From positions 868,001 to 932,000 of the forward strand of contig JAWNGF010000008.1 of NCBI GenBank assembly GCA_037039685.1: a stretch of DNA of 64,000 nt. Direction: 5' to 3'. Source of the DNA: Ceratobasidium sp. AG-K (Eukaryota; Basidiomycota; Agaricomycetes; Cantharellales; Ceratobasidiaceae). The first letter of the stretch is position 1. Each line of letters opens with the position of its first letter. Both the position numbers and the translations under genes were made by a program. The notes under the pieces were generated by a model. The model did not search any database. It worked only from the letters and a program-made list of their open reading frames with translations, and had not been told where the DNA came from. Below are positions 1 through 11,576 of this stretch, in pieces.

Positions 1-314
1 CGCAATTTTTACGTTCTTGAACGTATAAGCCCATGTAACTAGCATTCAACCGGCTCATGGTTGAGTTGTTTCGCTAATATGAGATATGCACCTCGCTCAA
101 ATTCAGACCAAGGTTCGCGCGGGTGAAACACGCCAAGCAGGGCTATGTGGTTCACATCTAAGTAAAGATGTTGAGGAAACAGATAAACCAAGTCTTCAGT
201 TGCAGGTTACATATGGAACTCGGGGGGTTGCTTGTAACATGTATGCGCCCACTACGGGACTAAATCAAAGTCATCCTTCTGATATTTGTCAATATTTACA
301 ATGGATTCAAGGAG
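1..314. other. left flank without a recognised gene
   Basis: I see no convincing coding exon here. A short open frame on the plus strand (about 86-406) overlaps the 3' end of the minus-strand NLR-like pseudogene and has no recognisable motif. The stretch probably holds the 3' flank of that gene. Confidence 0.5.
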
Positions 315-3022
315 CTAAACTTTGGTCGCCGTGTAACAATCAATCCATCTCTCGCCCAACAAAAGGTTCCGATAATCAACGCGTAGAGAACCATGGGGTG
401 AAATGACCAATGTGTCATGAGGATGCGGTAAAAATTCGTGCAGGTCCCTCCGAACCCAAAACAGTGGAATACCGTTGACAGTTACCCATCCATCTCCCTC
501 CAGCTTCCAGGCACTAGTAAAAATATCGTGGAGATCTTCGGGTTGTTGTAAGCTCAGTACTCGGATCTGAGTCCATGAACCTGAAACAACACTGGTCGCA
601 TCCGGGGAAAGCTCCACTGAATGTACTGGTTCTGGATGTCCTTCGAACTTTATAATGACGCTGCGAGTGTTTACATCCCACAGCCGTATAGCAAAATCAT
701 CAGGCCATGCAGATCACGTGCCTCCAGACCCGGAGATTATATGAGTATCGTCGTGAGAGAACACGATCGAGAGTACTGGGCTCAAGGAATCGTGAAATGG
801 CTCGGCAACAATAGCCCCAGTGCATGCGTCCCACAATGTAATGGTGCAATCCCAGTGGGAAGTGGCGATAAGAGTACCATCAGAAGAGAATACAATGGAG
901 CTTATGCGCTTCCCATGCCTTTCTTGCGGCTCAACAACAGTCTGGCCTGTCTGCACATCCCAGATTCGGAAGGTTTGGCCATAAGAGCCAGAGGCAATTC
1001 TTGCGCTATCCGGTGAGAATGCAACCGAGCTAACCAATCTCTCATGCCCGTGAAGCGATATGGCAGAGGTGTTGTTGCTGTGCGTAGTCCATATTTGAAT
1101 GGTATAGTCGTAAGAGCCAGATGCAATCCAGGTTCCATCGGGCGAAAACTTGACCGAATTAACAGCGTCTGTGTGCCCTAGGAGCGGCTCGGAAATAGCG
1201 GCACCTGTCTGCGCGTCCCACAACCGGACAGTGCAGCCGCCTGAACCGGAGACGATGCGCGAACCATCGGGAGAGAATGCAACCGAATTGACTCGCCCCA
1301 TCTGGGCGCCGAATGGCTCGAAGATCCGAGTTCCGGTGGATGCATCCCACAATTGCAGTATGCCATAACTTGAGCCGCTGACGATATATGTACCGTCGGG
1401 AGAGATCGCAAGGGACACGACCGAAAATTGGTCAGTGTCTGCATTCAATGAAACCGAGTCAACTGAGCTGCTTTGTACATCCCATAGGCGAATAGTTTTA
1501 TCGTCAGAGCAAGCGATGAGGCGCGTATCGTCTGGGGAAAAGGTTACCGAGTGAACCATCCCATTATTGATCTCGAACGGGCCAGCAACAAGTTCGCCGG
1601 TGAGCGTCTTCCACACACGGATGGTGCAGTCGTTAGAACCAGAAGCGATGCGCAGGCTGTCAGGAGAGAACGCTACCGAGTTTACCGCCTCCTGATGACC
1701 AACAAACGGCTCAGCCACGAGGGCGCAAGTATGGACATCCCAGACTCGGACACTCTGGTCTTCTGAACCCGAGGCGATTTGAGTGCCGTCGGGGGAGAAA
1801 GAAACCGAGAGAACGCAGTCTGTGTGGCCTTGAAATACTCGAGCAACGGTATTACCCGTGTGAATATTCCATAGTCGAACAGAGCAATCGTCAGAGCCAG
1901 AAATAATGAATGTACAGTCAGGAGAGAACCCAACCGAGTTTACTGATCCCGTATGCTCGATGAGTGGGCTGAATCTGGGAGCGCCGGCATGCGTTTCCCA
2001 TATCCTAATAGTGCAATCGGACGAACCAGAAACTATATGAGCGCCGTCTGAAGAAAAAGCCACCGAGTTGACGGAATCAGTGTGGCCGACGAGTGCTTGA
2101 GTAGAAGCGCCACCGGTATGTAAATCCCAAATTCGAATGCTGCGGTCACCGGAACCGGAGACAACAAGCCTCCCATTCGGGGAAACTGAGACTGAATTGA
2201 CTATATTTGTATGTCCCTCGAACGGCCCTGCAATGACAGCCCCGGTGTGCGCGTCCCTGGTCCAAATTGTACCACGACCTGAGCCTAAAACGAGCATCGC
2301 ACCATCGCGAGATAATGCGATCGTCTTGATTATTGAATCGGTTTTCCAGGCTGCGATTGCCCTTGGCCTCCCGTGTTCAAAGGCTGTCCCTGTCGCGTTG
2401 ATGAGGCCACGTGTGCGCTCCCAGTATTGCTCGTATACGGTGGTTGTTCTCGAAAAAAATGGCAATGCAGAAATATAAAGGTGGGGTGTGCAGCGTGAGC
2501 ATGCGTTTGCTGCAAAATAAGCCACAAAATTGCGTGCATCAGCGATCCGGGTGTGCATATCGCATGCGGGAGCCTCGGGCTACGTGACATTCAGCACACA
2601 GTTTGTTGTATGCTCCATAAGGTACGCACCTGTCGTAGCCAGCCTTGCGCTTGTAACAGTATTGATGCACCTATTCCAATCTGCTGTCGAAGGTTCAAGA
2701 CCTCTATCCAGAAAAGTAACCTATGAGATAACAAGTCAACAAGTTGTCCATGTAGGTCGTCTGCAAAACCGGAAAGCCGCAAGTGTTCTCCCCAATAGCG
2801 ACAGGCGTAAAAGAGGGCAGGTGGAATGCACTTTTCCACTCGGTTCGACAAGTCAGGCACATCCTGGTCGAATACTAGCCCACCAAGTGCCAGTTGTAGT
2901 CGCGGAAATACATTAGCACTTGTTTCCAGTGCTTGGAGGCTCGTCTTGAGAGTGGACCAAGGCTTGTTCCCGCTTTTTTTGAATTTGTTGATGACTGAGG
3001 AGTTGGAGGGTTGGTCATATAT
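315..3022 (-). pseudogene. NACHT-less, stop-interrupted NACHT-WD40 (NLR-like) gene
   Basis: This is a degenerate paralogue of the intact NLR-like gene on the plus strand, with which it is head-to-head. Reading on the minus strand, an acceptor (CCCTAG, about 3023) opens an exon whose helical N-terminal segment (ALETSANVFPRLQLALGGL) matches VVETSANAFGPIKLAVEGL of the partner. Without any intron it then runs into VPDLSNRVEKCIPPALFYACRYW-like sequence, which in the partner lies after the NACHT domain. Walker A, Walker B and about 2 kb are therefore missing. A 50-nt intron (2580-2629) is at the same place as in the partner. About 12 WD40 repeats follow (2.4-0.6 kb). In the last one, about 21 extra bases near 705-725 bring an in-frame TGA (about 714-716). 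After it the frame continues through the final blade and the conserved C-terminal cap (W-x3-GDGW ... W-x2-C, ending at 315). No first exon like that of the partner was found. A truncated WD40 protein could still be made, but two independent lesions argue for a pseudogene. Confidence 0.8.
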
Positions 3023-3366
3023 CTAGGGTCTGGTAGGAAGCATAACGCACCACTGCCCAATGAAGGCATGATCGAATTAACGAATTGACGAATGGACAAA
3101 TTCGTGGCCGGGGAATAACCACCAGTGGTAGGTTCCTGTTAGGCACTGCCGTGATCACGAAGACGACCCGGTGCCACTCCGTGAGTAGAAAATGGGAGCT
3201 CACTTGGAGAGCCAAACCAACAGATCCAGGTGGTGATGGTTGGACTCTATCATGGAACTTGTTCCCCGAACGATCACGTGAACGCAAAACCGTTGACCCT
3301 TTCATTTGGCATACCTGTGGAGCTGATACACAAGACCTACTAGTGCAACTTGTCGGACTATCCAGT

Positions 3367-6300
3367 ATGTCTTTGAAAAAGGGCTTTAAACGCACCAAGG
3401 AGCTGCTTAAAAACGGCTTCGGTATCGATACCCAGAGCTCTAGCTCAACCTCGCTGCCCGACCAACAACGCCCGGGACCTAGCCCTTTACCTCCAACATC
3501 ACAGGGCGTAGTAACCCCAGAGCCGGTCACTCAGACTTCCAATGCTCTCGCTCAGTCAACTCTGGCGAACAATGTACAAATACCGAATTCTTACGATTTA
3601 TCTCCTCCCCGATACTAATGCCTGTTTTGTCCTAGTCATTGGATCCCAATACACAAACCACAGCCCCTGCACTACCAGAAAATACGACACATAATGCGTC
3701 TGCGGTAAACAATGCGCCAATGAACCTTGTGCACGCAAACACGGCAGCCTGGAGTGGACTCAAAGCTCTACAAAAGGTTGTTGAGACGAGTGCAAATGCC
3801 TTTGGACCGATCAAGTTGGCTGTCGAAGGGTTGAACCAGTGTGTTGACACGTTCGAGGTAAGTCTCTGCGTAGAATTTAGCTTGCTCGCTTATTTAAACG
3901 TTGGAACGGACAGAAAGCGTCGAAGGGGCGCCAGGAATACAGTGAACTACAAACAAGAATCGATTCGCTTTTAGGAGACCTTGGGGGGTTTCTTGGGGAG
4001 ACAACAAGCCCAGATATGACTGCGAGCATAGTTAACTTATCCATGTAAGTTTAGTTGCTTGCTTAGGAGCAGCGCGGCTAATTGGCTACAAGTCTTGTCA
4101 AACAGGAGCTTGACCTTGTCAAACAAAAATCCACAAGGAGCATGGCGCAGCGATATGTAGAAGCCATCGAGGACTCCCATGAGATCCTAGAAAGCTACCG
4201 GCGTATCGAGGGCCATCTTTCACGTCTCGCGGTAAGCCAGAGCACCTACACTCATGGTTGGATGGCTATCATTGAAACTACTGAAGCTCAACGCAAACCT
4301 GAAGACATGGGGGATAGTCGATAAAATAAAAACAGTACGCGCCTCGTTGGTTGCATCGATACGGGTGCTGACGGGGATTTTCAGGAGGCCCGCTTACGTG
4401 AATTGTCGCCGACTCTTTTTGCACGGTATGACTCAGCCACATCGGGGGGCGTTCAGCGAGGCGAATGCACCGCGGGAACGCGAGTCGCAGAAATCTCTAG
4501 GTTGTTCGCATGGGCTCAAAACCCGGGAGACGAGGCTGTGTTCTGGATGAATGGCATGGCTGGAACCGGCAAAACGACCATCGCATACAGCCTCTGCGTA
4601 AAACTGGAGGAACAGGCGGCCCTTGGGGCTAGCTTCTTTTGCTCGAGATCAATACCCGAGTGCCGAAACGTGAACCTCATCATCCCTGCAATTGCGTACC
4701 AATTAGCTCGCTTTTCCTATCCTTTCCGACGCGCATTACTCGACATACTCGAAGCCGATCCTGATGCTCACGTTCGAATTTTGAAGAAGCAGTTTGAGAG
4801 TCTCCTCACCAAGCCACTCTCAAGAGTGAAAGCTGCGCTGCCGGTCGACTTGGTGGTTGTTATTGATGCATTAGACGAGTGCGATGACAAGGACAGTGTC
4901 GGCCAAATTCTGGACCTGCTACTCCCTCAATCGTCAGAGTGGAGCCTTCCAATACGATTCCTTATTTCAAGTCGGCCCGATCCAAAAATATATACTCGGA
5001 TGATGACTCGATTGGCCAATCACTTTAGTACTCGCCTCGTCCTTCATGATCTTGATGCTCAGGTAGTAACACACGATATCGAAATATACCTTCGGGATAC
5101 ACTTATGGAAGTTGGTCTGACTCAATCGCAACTTGCAGCTCTCGTCAAGCGCTCTGGAGTGCTCTTTATCTTCGCTGCTACCTCTGCTCGATACATCAAA
5201 GAAGGTCTAGAATACATGGAGCATCAAGAAAGACTAGACGTAATCCTCGGTACTTCCTCGAATTCTGAAGGCGACAGGGACAGAGAGATTGATAACCTGT
5301 ATAGGACAATACTGCAAACGGTCTTTCAAGGGGAAAGGTTTGGCGCGTCTATCCAATCAAAAGCAAGAATGCTGCTCTACAGCGTTATATGTGCGCAAGA
5401 GCCACTGTCAACCAACAGCCTGGCAAATCTACTCGGATTTAAGAGTAGCAAACAAGTTGACGCCCTACTACGGCCTTTGGGTTCGGTCCTCAATATCGCC
5501 GAGAAAACTGGGCTTGTGGCAACGTTACATGCATCGTTTTCCGACTATATGCTAGACCAGCTCCGCTCCTCCTCATTCTACTGTGACCCAGGAGCTATCC
5601 ACATACGGCTAGCGCACACGTGCCTGGAGGCAATCAGAAGCAATGACCCCCAGTTTAACGTATGCGGGCTGGAATCATCGTACATTGGTGATGACAGAGT
5701 GGACGGACTGGCTGATCGCGTGGACCAAGCTGTACCACCGCATCTTTTCTATGCATGCCGTTACTGGGCTGCGCATTTAAAGTCCTCGGAGGAACGCCAG
5801 GAGACGGTGGCATTACTGTATGACTTTCTTTCTGTTCGACTGCTGTTGTGGATGGAGATACTAAACGTGAAAGGGAGCATACATCTTGGACCCAATATTA
5901 TACGATGTGCAGAGAGTTGGATTAAGGTGGGCGATGAATTCATTCATCAGCTAGTTGCACAAATTTGACCAAGCTGTAGGTTAACGAATGCTCAGAAGAA
6001 ACCAACGAACTTGTTCACGATGCCTGGCGGTTTGTCGTAACATTTGCCAGCCACGCGATATCGCAAAGCACGCCACACATCTACTTATCAATGCTACCAT
6101 TTTGGCCAGAGTCTGCACCGATCTCCAGGTGTTATGGGAAACGAGTTCAACGGTGGATTAATGCACGAGGCACTGGCGTGACTAGGCGGCAGCTTTCACT
6201 GCTCGCAACCTGGACGCTTGATGACCCCGTGCAAACAGCTTGCTTTTCGCCTAGCGGTTTGCTTATTGCATTCGGTTCTGGAAATTCGGCCTACGTAATG

Positions 6301-8303
6301 CATGGGGCTACAGGAAGTGTATTAGTTGGTCCGCTTTATCATGACGACACTGTCTGGTCCGTTGCCTTCTCTCCAGATGGAACTCTACTCGCCTCCGGTT
6401 CGGATGATTACACCGTACGGATATGGGACACGCGAAATGGGGAAGGGGTGACTGGCCCATTGACTGGGCATACGGAGGAGGTCAACGCCGTTTGTTTCTT
6501 CCCAGATGGAGCCCGCATTGTCTCCGGCTCGGACGATAGCACCCTACGAGTCTGGGACATTCAAAACGGGGCAGCGGTTATGACTCTCGTGGGCCATAAC
6601 CAACAAGTATGCTCAGTCTGCGTCTCTCCTGATGGCACTCGCATAGCCTCTGGATCCGATGACAAAACAGTACGAGTATGGGATGCCAAGAGTGGTCAGT
6701 TGGCTCTTGATCCGCTGAACAAGCACACTAGTACAGTTAGATCTGTGTGTTTCTCACCCGATGCCAAGTCCATTGTCTCTGGCTCGTACGACAAAACTAT
6801 TTGCGTCTGGAGCGCTCAGGATGGGCAACTTGTTGCTGGTCCATTTGAGGGACACACCAACGGCGTATCCTCAGTCTCCATCTCCCCTGATGGCAGGCAA
6901 ATTCTTTCAGGATCTTTTGATAGGACTCTATGCCTCTGGAACCTGGACCATGCGATGGGCCCTGTTCGGGTATTCGAAGGGCATACCAGTGATGTCTACT
7001 CGGCAACATTTTCCCCCGACGGCGCCCGCATAGTCTCTGCTTCGAATGATACAACAATCCGAATATGGGATCCTTGTAGCAGAGGCAGAGTGGACAGCTT
7101 ATTAGAAGCACATACCAGCGGTGTGAGTTCGGTTAGCTTCAGCATTGATAGCGCACACATTCTCTCCGGCTCGCTCGACCATAGTATCCACATTTGGGAT
7201 TCTCAGACCGGACAGACGATTGGCTTACCACCCTTAATTCACCCTCACATGGTTTACGCCGTCTGTTTCTCTCGCGATGGTGCTCAAGTTGCCTCCGGCT
7301 CTCATGACGGGACCATAAAAACATGGAATGGGTCAAGCGAATATTCCGCCGCTGACACACTCCTCGGCCATGGGGACTCTGTCCTTTCAGTTTGCTTCTC
7401 ACCCGACGGGCGTCTGCTTGCTTCTGGTTCCGCTGATACGACTGTGAGAATCTGGTCCCTTGAACCCCATGATCACAGTGTTAAGTCTCTACATGGGCAT
7501 ACTGACTGGGTCCGCTCGGTGTGTTTCTCGCCAGACGGCAAGCGGATCGCTTCCGGTTCCGACGACCGTACCATACGGGTCTGGGAGGCGCACAACGGTC
7601 AGACTGTTATGGGGCCTCTCATTGACCATAGTGGCTCTGTCAACGCTGTTCAATTCTCACCCAACGGCATGCATTTCGTTTCCGGTTCTAAAGACGCAAC
7701 TCTGCGCATCTGGGATGCAGGAAGTGGGAATATGGTTCTGGGTCCGCTTGAGGGACATGGTGCAAGCGTTACTTCGGCCTGCTTCTCGCCTGATAGCAAC
7801 CTCGTTGTGTCTGGTTCATACGACAAGACTGTACGCCTCTGGGAAGCACACACAGGGCTCGCAGTTGGCGTGATCCTTAGTGGACACATTAGAGAGATTC
7901 GGTCTGTTGCTTTTTCTCCCAATGGCAATCAAGTTGTCTCCGGTTCCGATGACGCAACCATACGTGTATGGAATGTTGCGGATATAGCTGAAGTGTATGC
8001 ATCACCAGGTATGTACCATATGGCTATCCTGCTGTCAATTAATTATAATACCACCCGATAGAACTATTGCTGCCTCATGACCAAACCCAAAGCATACCTC
8101 ATTTCCACGAGACTTGGATTTTACAGGACAATGGGTGGGTGGTTGACTCTCAGTCCCGGCTTCTTGCATGGATACCACTAGATGTCCACATCTCTCTCCT
8201 CAGTCCGCGAAACCCACTCCTGATCTCAAGATTTGGCTCGGTTTGGCTTGAGCTTGAGTCTGCCAAGCTGGGCGAGGCATGGTCAGAGTGTTACAATCCC
8301 TAA
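3367..8303 (+). CDS. NACHT-WD40 STAND (NLR-like) protein
   Basis: This is a signal-transducing P-loop NTPase of the fungal NLR-like type (HET-E/NWD relatives). In the known family, WD40 blades sense a ligand and NACHT oligomerisation relays it to the N-terminal domain. A model in eight exons (3367-3573, 3636-3857, 3914-4044, 4093-4231, 4287-4334, 4385-5926, 5980-8008, 8062-8303) is phase-consistent and gives about 1,519 residues. Residues 1-250 form a helical N-terminal domain that I cannot assign to HET, HeLo or patatin classes. NACHT follows, with Walker A GMAGTGKT at about 306-313 and Walker B VVVIDALDECDD at about 406-417. A helical linker ends in LFYACRYW, then come about 14 WD40 repeats (residues 835-1437), mostly of the form SGSDDxTxRVWD. 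A C-terminal cap with DNGW and AWSECYNP completes the protein. The start at 3367 (MSLKKGFKRTK) was chosen because it begins a basic amphipathic stretch and leads to a branch point (TACTAAT) and acceptor at 3635. Exons 1 and 4 are the least certain. Confidence 0.88.
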
Positions 8304-8525
8304 CCACATATATATATGAAGCATATTCCGGTGACACATATAACGCCGTCTGTAACCATGATTCATTTGTTCTGTCAACTATACACGTCAAAAAAGTCAC
8401 AAAGCTTCCATGTGCGTTATCCTATAACACTTCAAACCAGCACCGCGCGTAGACAGAGTGCAAGCAATCAAATAAACCATATAGATCGCATTGTCCGTGC
8501 ACATCCATCGTCACGGAGGCAACGT

Positions 8526-11500
8526 TTACCAGCCAACCTTGAGATTAAAGACCGCGACGCTGTTTGCCGGGAGCGTATAATTCAGCGTAGTTGCCCCCGA
8601 TGCAACATTTAGGGCTGTCGTCTTCGGAATAACAGCGTTTGGATTGGCAAGTGTATTGGCGGCATTGACAGCGGCGCCGCTGAGAACAGTAACGCTCGAC
8701 GACGATCCTGCGAGTGGATAGTCGAATGAGAACAAAGCAGTGAAGGGAGCGTTGGCAGTGTTCGATGCCTGCCGAGAGGTTAGGATGTGAACTTCAATAC
8801 AAATATTTTTTGCTTACCTTGACATATACTATCTTGTTGGTTGCGTCGTGACTAGCGACCCAATGCAAGGGAACCTTGGCGCTCGGATTCGGGGTCGTTT
8901 TAATAATATGTGTCCCGAGGTTGGTAGCAAACATCTGTATGTAGATTATAAGTGCCCATCAAGGATATCATTGTGAGGTTGGACCCGCCTGCTGAACGTA
9001 GTAAGATGTGGATTTGACAATTGAACCGGCATCGAAGCTAATAATATCCGGAGTCCATTGAGTGCTGCTGACATGTTGCAGGCTCGGGCATCTGAATAAC
9101 ATATTTTAGCTTGAGTGATTCGACTATTACCGGCCCGGCCCACTCACAGGCAGAAGCAAAGACTACATCCGAGTTGCTGGAGAGCCTATTCAGTATCAAG
9201 ATAATAGGAACGTGCTCGCACTCACCGTTCAAACCCAGTCATGTAAGCGGCCTCCGCCACAGCGCCCTGTAGTGTTGGATACCGCAGCCGGCCGCAAGAG
9301 AAATCACCGAAAATACACGACGAGTTGGTCGACGTGACAGCATACCTTTGAATGTCATAGTTTAGCTTCTGAGGCTTTGGTATTATGAGTAAAGGACCTA
9401 CTCTCCTAAGAACAGTTGCGTTCCATTACGAGGATAATTGTCGTACTCGAGTGCGTGCTCAATGAACCATGCTGGAACGTTGTATTGATGCCAGTCTAGG
9501 TAGGTATAAGCGGGGTTGAGGGTGGTTGAAGGGTAGGTTGTGGCAATATACTCAAACCCGCTATTGGGAAATGCGGCTTTTATTCCTGTAACAAATGCCT
9601 ATAGATGTGAGTGGCGTAAGATGAGCAAGTCTATATGTGGGAGAATCACTCACCTTCCAGCGATAGCTAGCATACCTACAAAGAAAACGTAATCAGCACA
9701 CTCCCATAGCCTGCAACTACTTGTGCTCACGAGTCCGCTCCCTATATTCGTAAGGCAACCGATAAACATTTGAAAACAAACGGGTTGCGTGTATCCAGAC
9801 TTACAAAGAAATCTTCATTTCCAATCTCAATATATTTGAGCTTGTAGGGTTCGGGATGACCATACTGAGCGCGAAGCTTGGCCCATTCATTAGTTTTTGC
9901 GTCGCCAGTGACAAAATGAATCTCATTGATAGCCTCCTGAACGTACGGCTGAATCTGATTAGCAGGGACTGGAGGCGTGTTACCGAGGGCGAGTCCCGCT
10001 AAAGGATCGGGAAAGATAAGCTTCGCATACAATCCAATACACAGGACCTTACCCCAAACTCCTAAAATTGGTTCCTAGTGCCATTATAAATCAGTATGTA
10101 TTCGACGAAGATACCAATATGCACTCACGGCACCAATGTCTTCCGCCCAGTTGAGGTACTCCATGAGACCCTAATGTTGATTAAGCTGTCTGATCTTTAT
10201 GTCTCGAGACACCCACTCACCAATCCGTCGGTATTCGGGTATCCTGTAAAACGTATGAGTAAGTCTAATCAGCGTACCTTACGAATGCCAACTTACCCCA
10301 ATCACCAAAGCGACCTGGACGGTTCTCAAGCCTTGTCGTTCCATAAAGTGAGTCTACAGTTGCTAAATGGGAGCGGAAAGCAACTTACGGCCCGATCTAA
10401 CACATACGATTTAGGTCAATCCAAACTGGTGAACATTATGGACTCACAGTCTCATTCCACTTCCAGCGCGTAGCAACGGATTGGCCTAACATTTGATTGG
10501 TATGAATTTAGGTATTATTCTGTCTGAAGGGGCGTCATTCCTTACCTTCAAGGTTGTTTCCACCCGGGAATCTCCAAACCCTAGGCTTCGTGCCGGCCAA
10601 GGCTTCCGCCAGGTCGATTCGCATACCGTTTGGACGGTTTCGATATGTAGGAGGGAATAACGAAAATAACCCAAAGTAGACGGATTTCCCAGCAGAGCTC
10701 GCACCATCGAACGTCACCCGGAAAACGTTGTTGATGTTTGCGCCCGATGCGCTAGGAGTAAACTCAAAAGTGAACTTTTTCCATGAATTCGATAGGCCGG
10801 TAAGCGTCTTGGTCGCGTACGTCGTCCCCGAGGTCGAGACTAGTGAGACTGTAATAGGGCCGGTGAACGAGTCGGATCTAGCGTAGAGGGAACCAGTATA
10901 TTTCCATCCTGCCTGGACTTTGATACCTGTATATGTCGGTGGTTAGAATGAATCTAAACGGGCTCCGCAACGCAATTTTGCTCACCCCAGTATCCGCTAT
11001 TCTGGAACCCAACGGCTCCGTTCGATCCCGCAGGAACAGTAACTTGAAGCGAGTTGCGCAGCGCGGATGATACACCCGGAACGCTATTCGTAACGTCAAG
11101 CTTCGGCCCTTGGTAAGAAGACCATGCGGTGAGCCTGAAATCGATACAGTGAGCCGTCGAAAGATAGTCATGATTCCAGCAGGAACTCACGCTGCGGATG
11201 TATGCGGCGAAACGGCTTGGAAGGCACGATTTTGAAGAATTTCGCCATACAGACCACCATCACCGCTAAGGTACGTAAAGCTGATAAGTTTACCCAACCT
11301 AGACTCGGGTGCATATGCCTCACCTATGGTTGATGTCCTAAGTATGCGGAATGGGGCGTTAGTATACAGAACAGTCGGTCAAATATTCACATACCTCCCA
11401 CATGTATCCATAGAGAGTAGAAGGAATAGAATGAACTGCGGTTTTTGAGACTTGAATCTTCAAGGAAGACTGTGCGATCGCCCCAGTCGCGAGCGCGAGG

Positions 11501-11526
11501 ACAAAGAGCTTAGAAACGAACCCCAT
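8526..11526 (-). CDS. secreted GH51 alpha-L-arabinofuranosidase
   Basis: This enzyme removes terminal alpha-L-arabinofuranosyl groups from arabinan and arabinoxylan of plant cell walls, outside the cell. The start at 11526 gives a signal peptide (MGFVSKLFVLALATGAIAQ). Family landmarks in order are STLYGYMWE, SGDGGLYGEILQNRAFQ, a galactose-binding-like sandwich (about 11.1-10.7 kb), VWRFPGGNNLEG, EYLNWAEDIGA and YIEIGNEDFF. The Glu of GNE is the acid/base, around 9815. EYDNYPRNGTQLFLGE near 9.42 kb should carry the nucleophile Glu. The C-terminal beta domain ends LPANSVAVFNLKVGW and the stop is at 8526. The gene is cut into more than a dozen exons, several under 50 nt. I traced each domain but did not fix every junction. 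A minus-strand TATAAA lies at 11571-11576, 45 nt before the start. Plant-biomass degradation fits a saprotroph or plant-associated fungus. Confidence 0.9.
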
Positions 11527-11570
11527 GCTGGCTAGTGCCTGAGTGTCGATAACGAGCTTTCCGAGTGCGC

Positions 11571-11576
11571 TTTATA
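11571..11576 (-). promoter_or_regulatory. TATA box of the GH51 gene
   Basis: On the minus strand the sequence reads CGTATAAAGC, 45 nt upstream of the start codon of the arabinofuranosidase gene. Position and sequence suit a core promoter element. No transcript evidence is available. Confidence 0.5.

Noticed and set aside
1150..1450. Several open frames on both strands inside the WD40 region
   Set aside because: They are shadows created by the repeated WD40 codon pattern.
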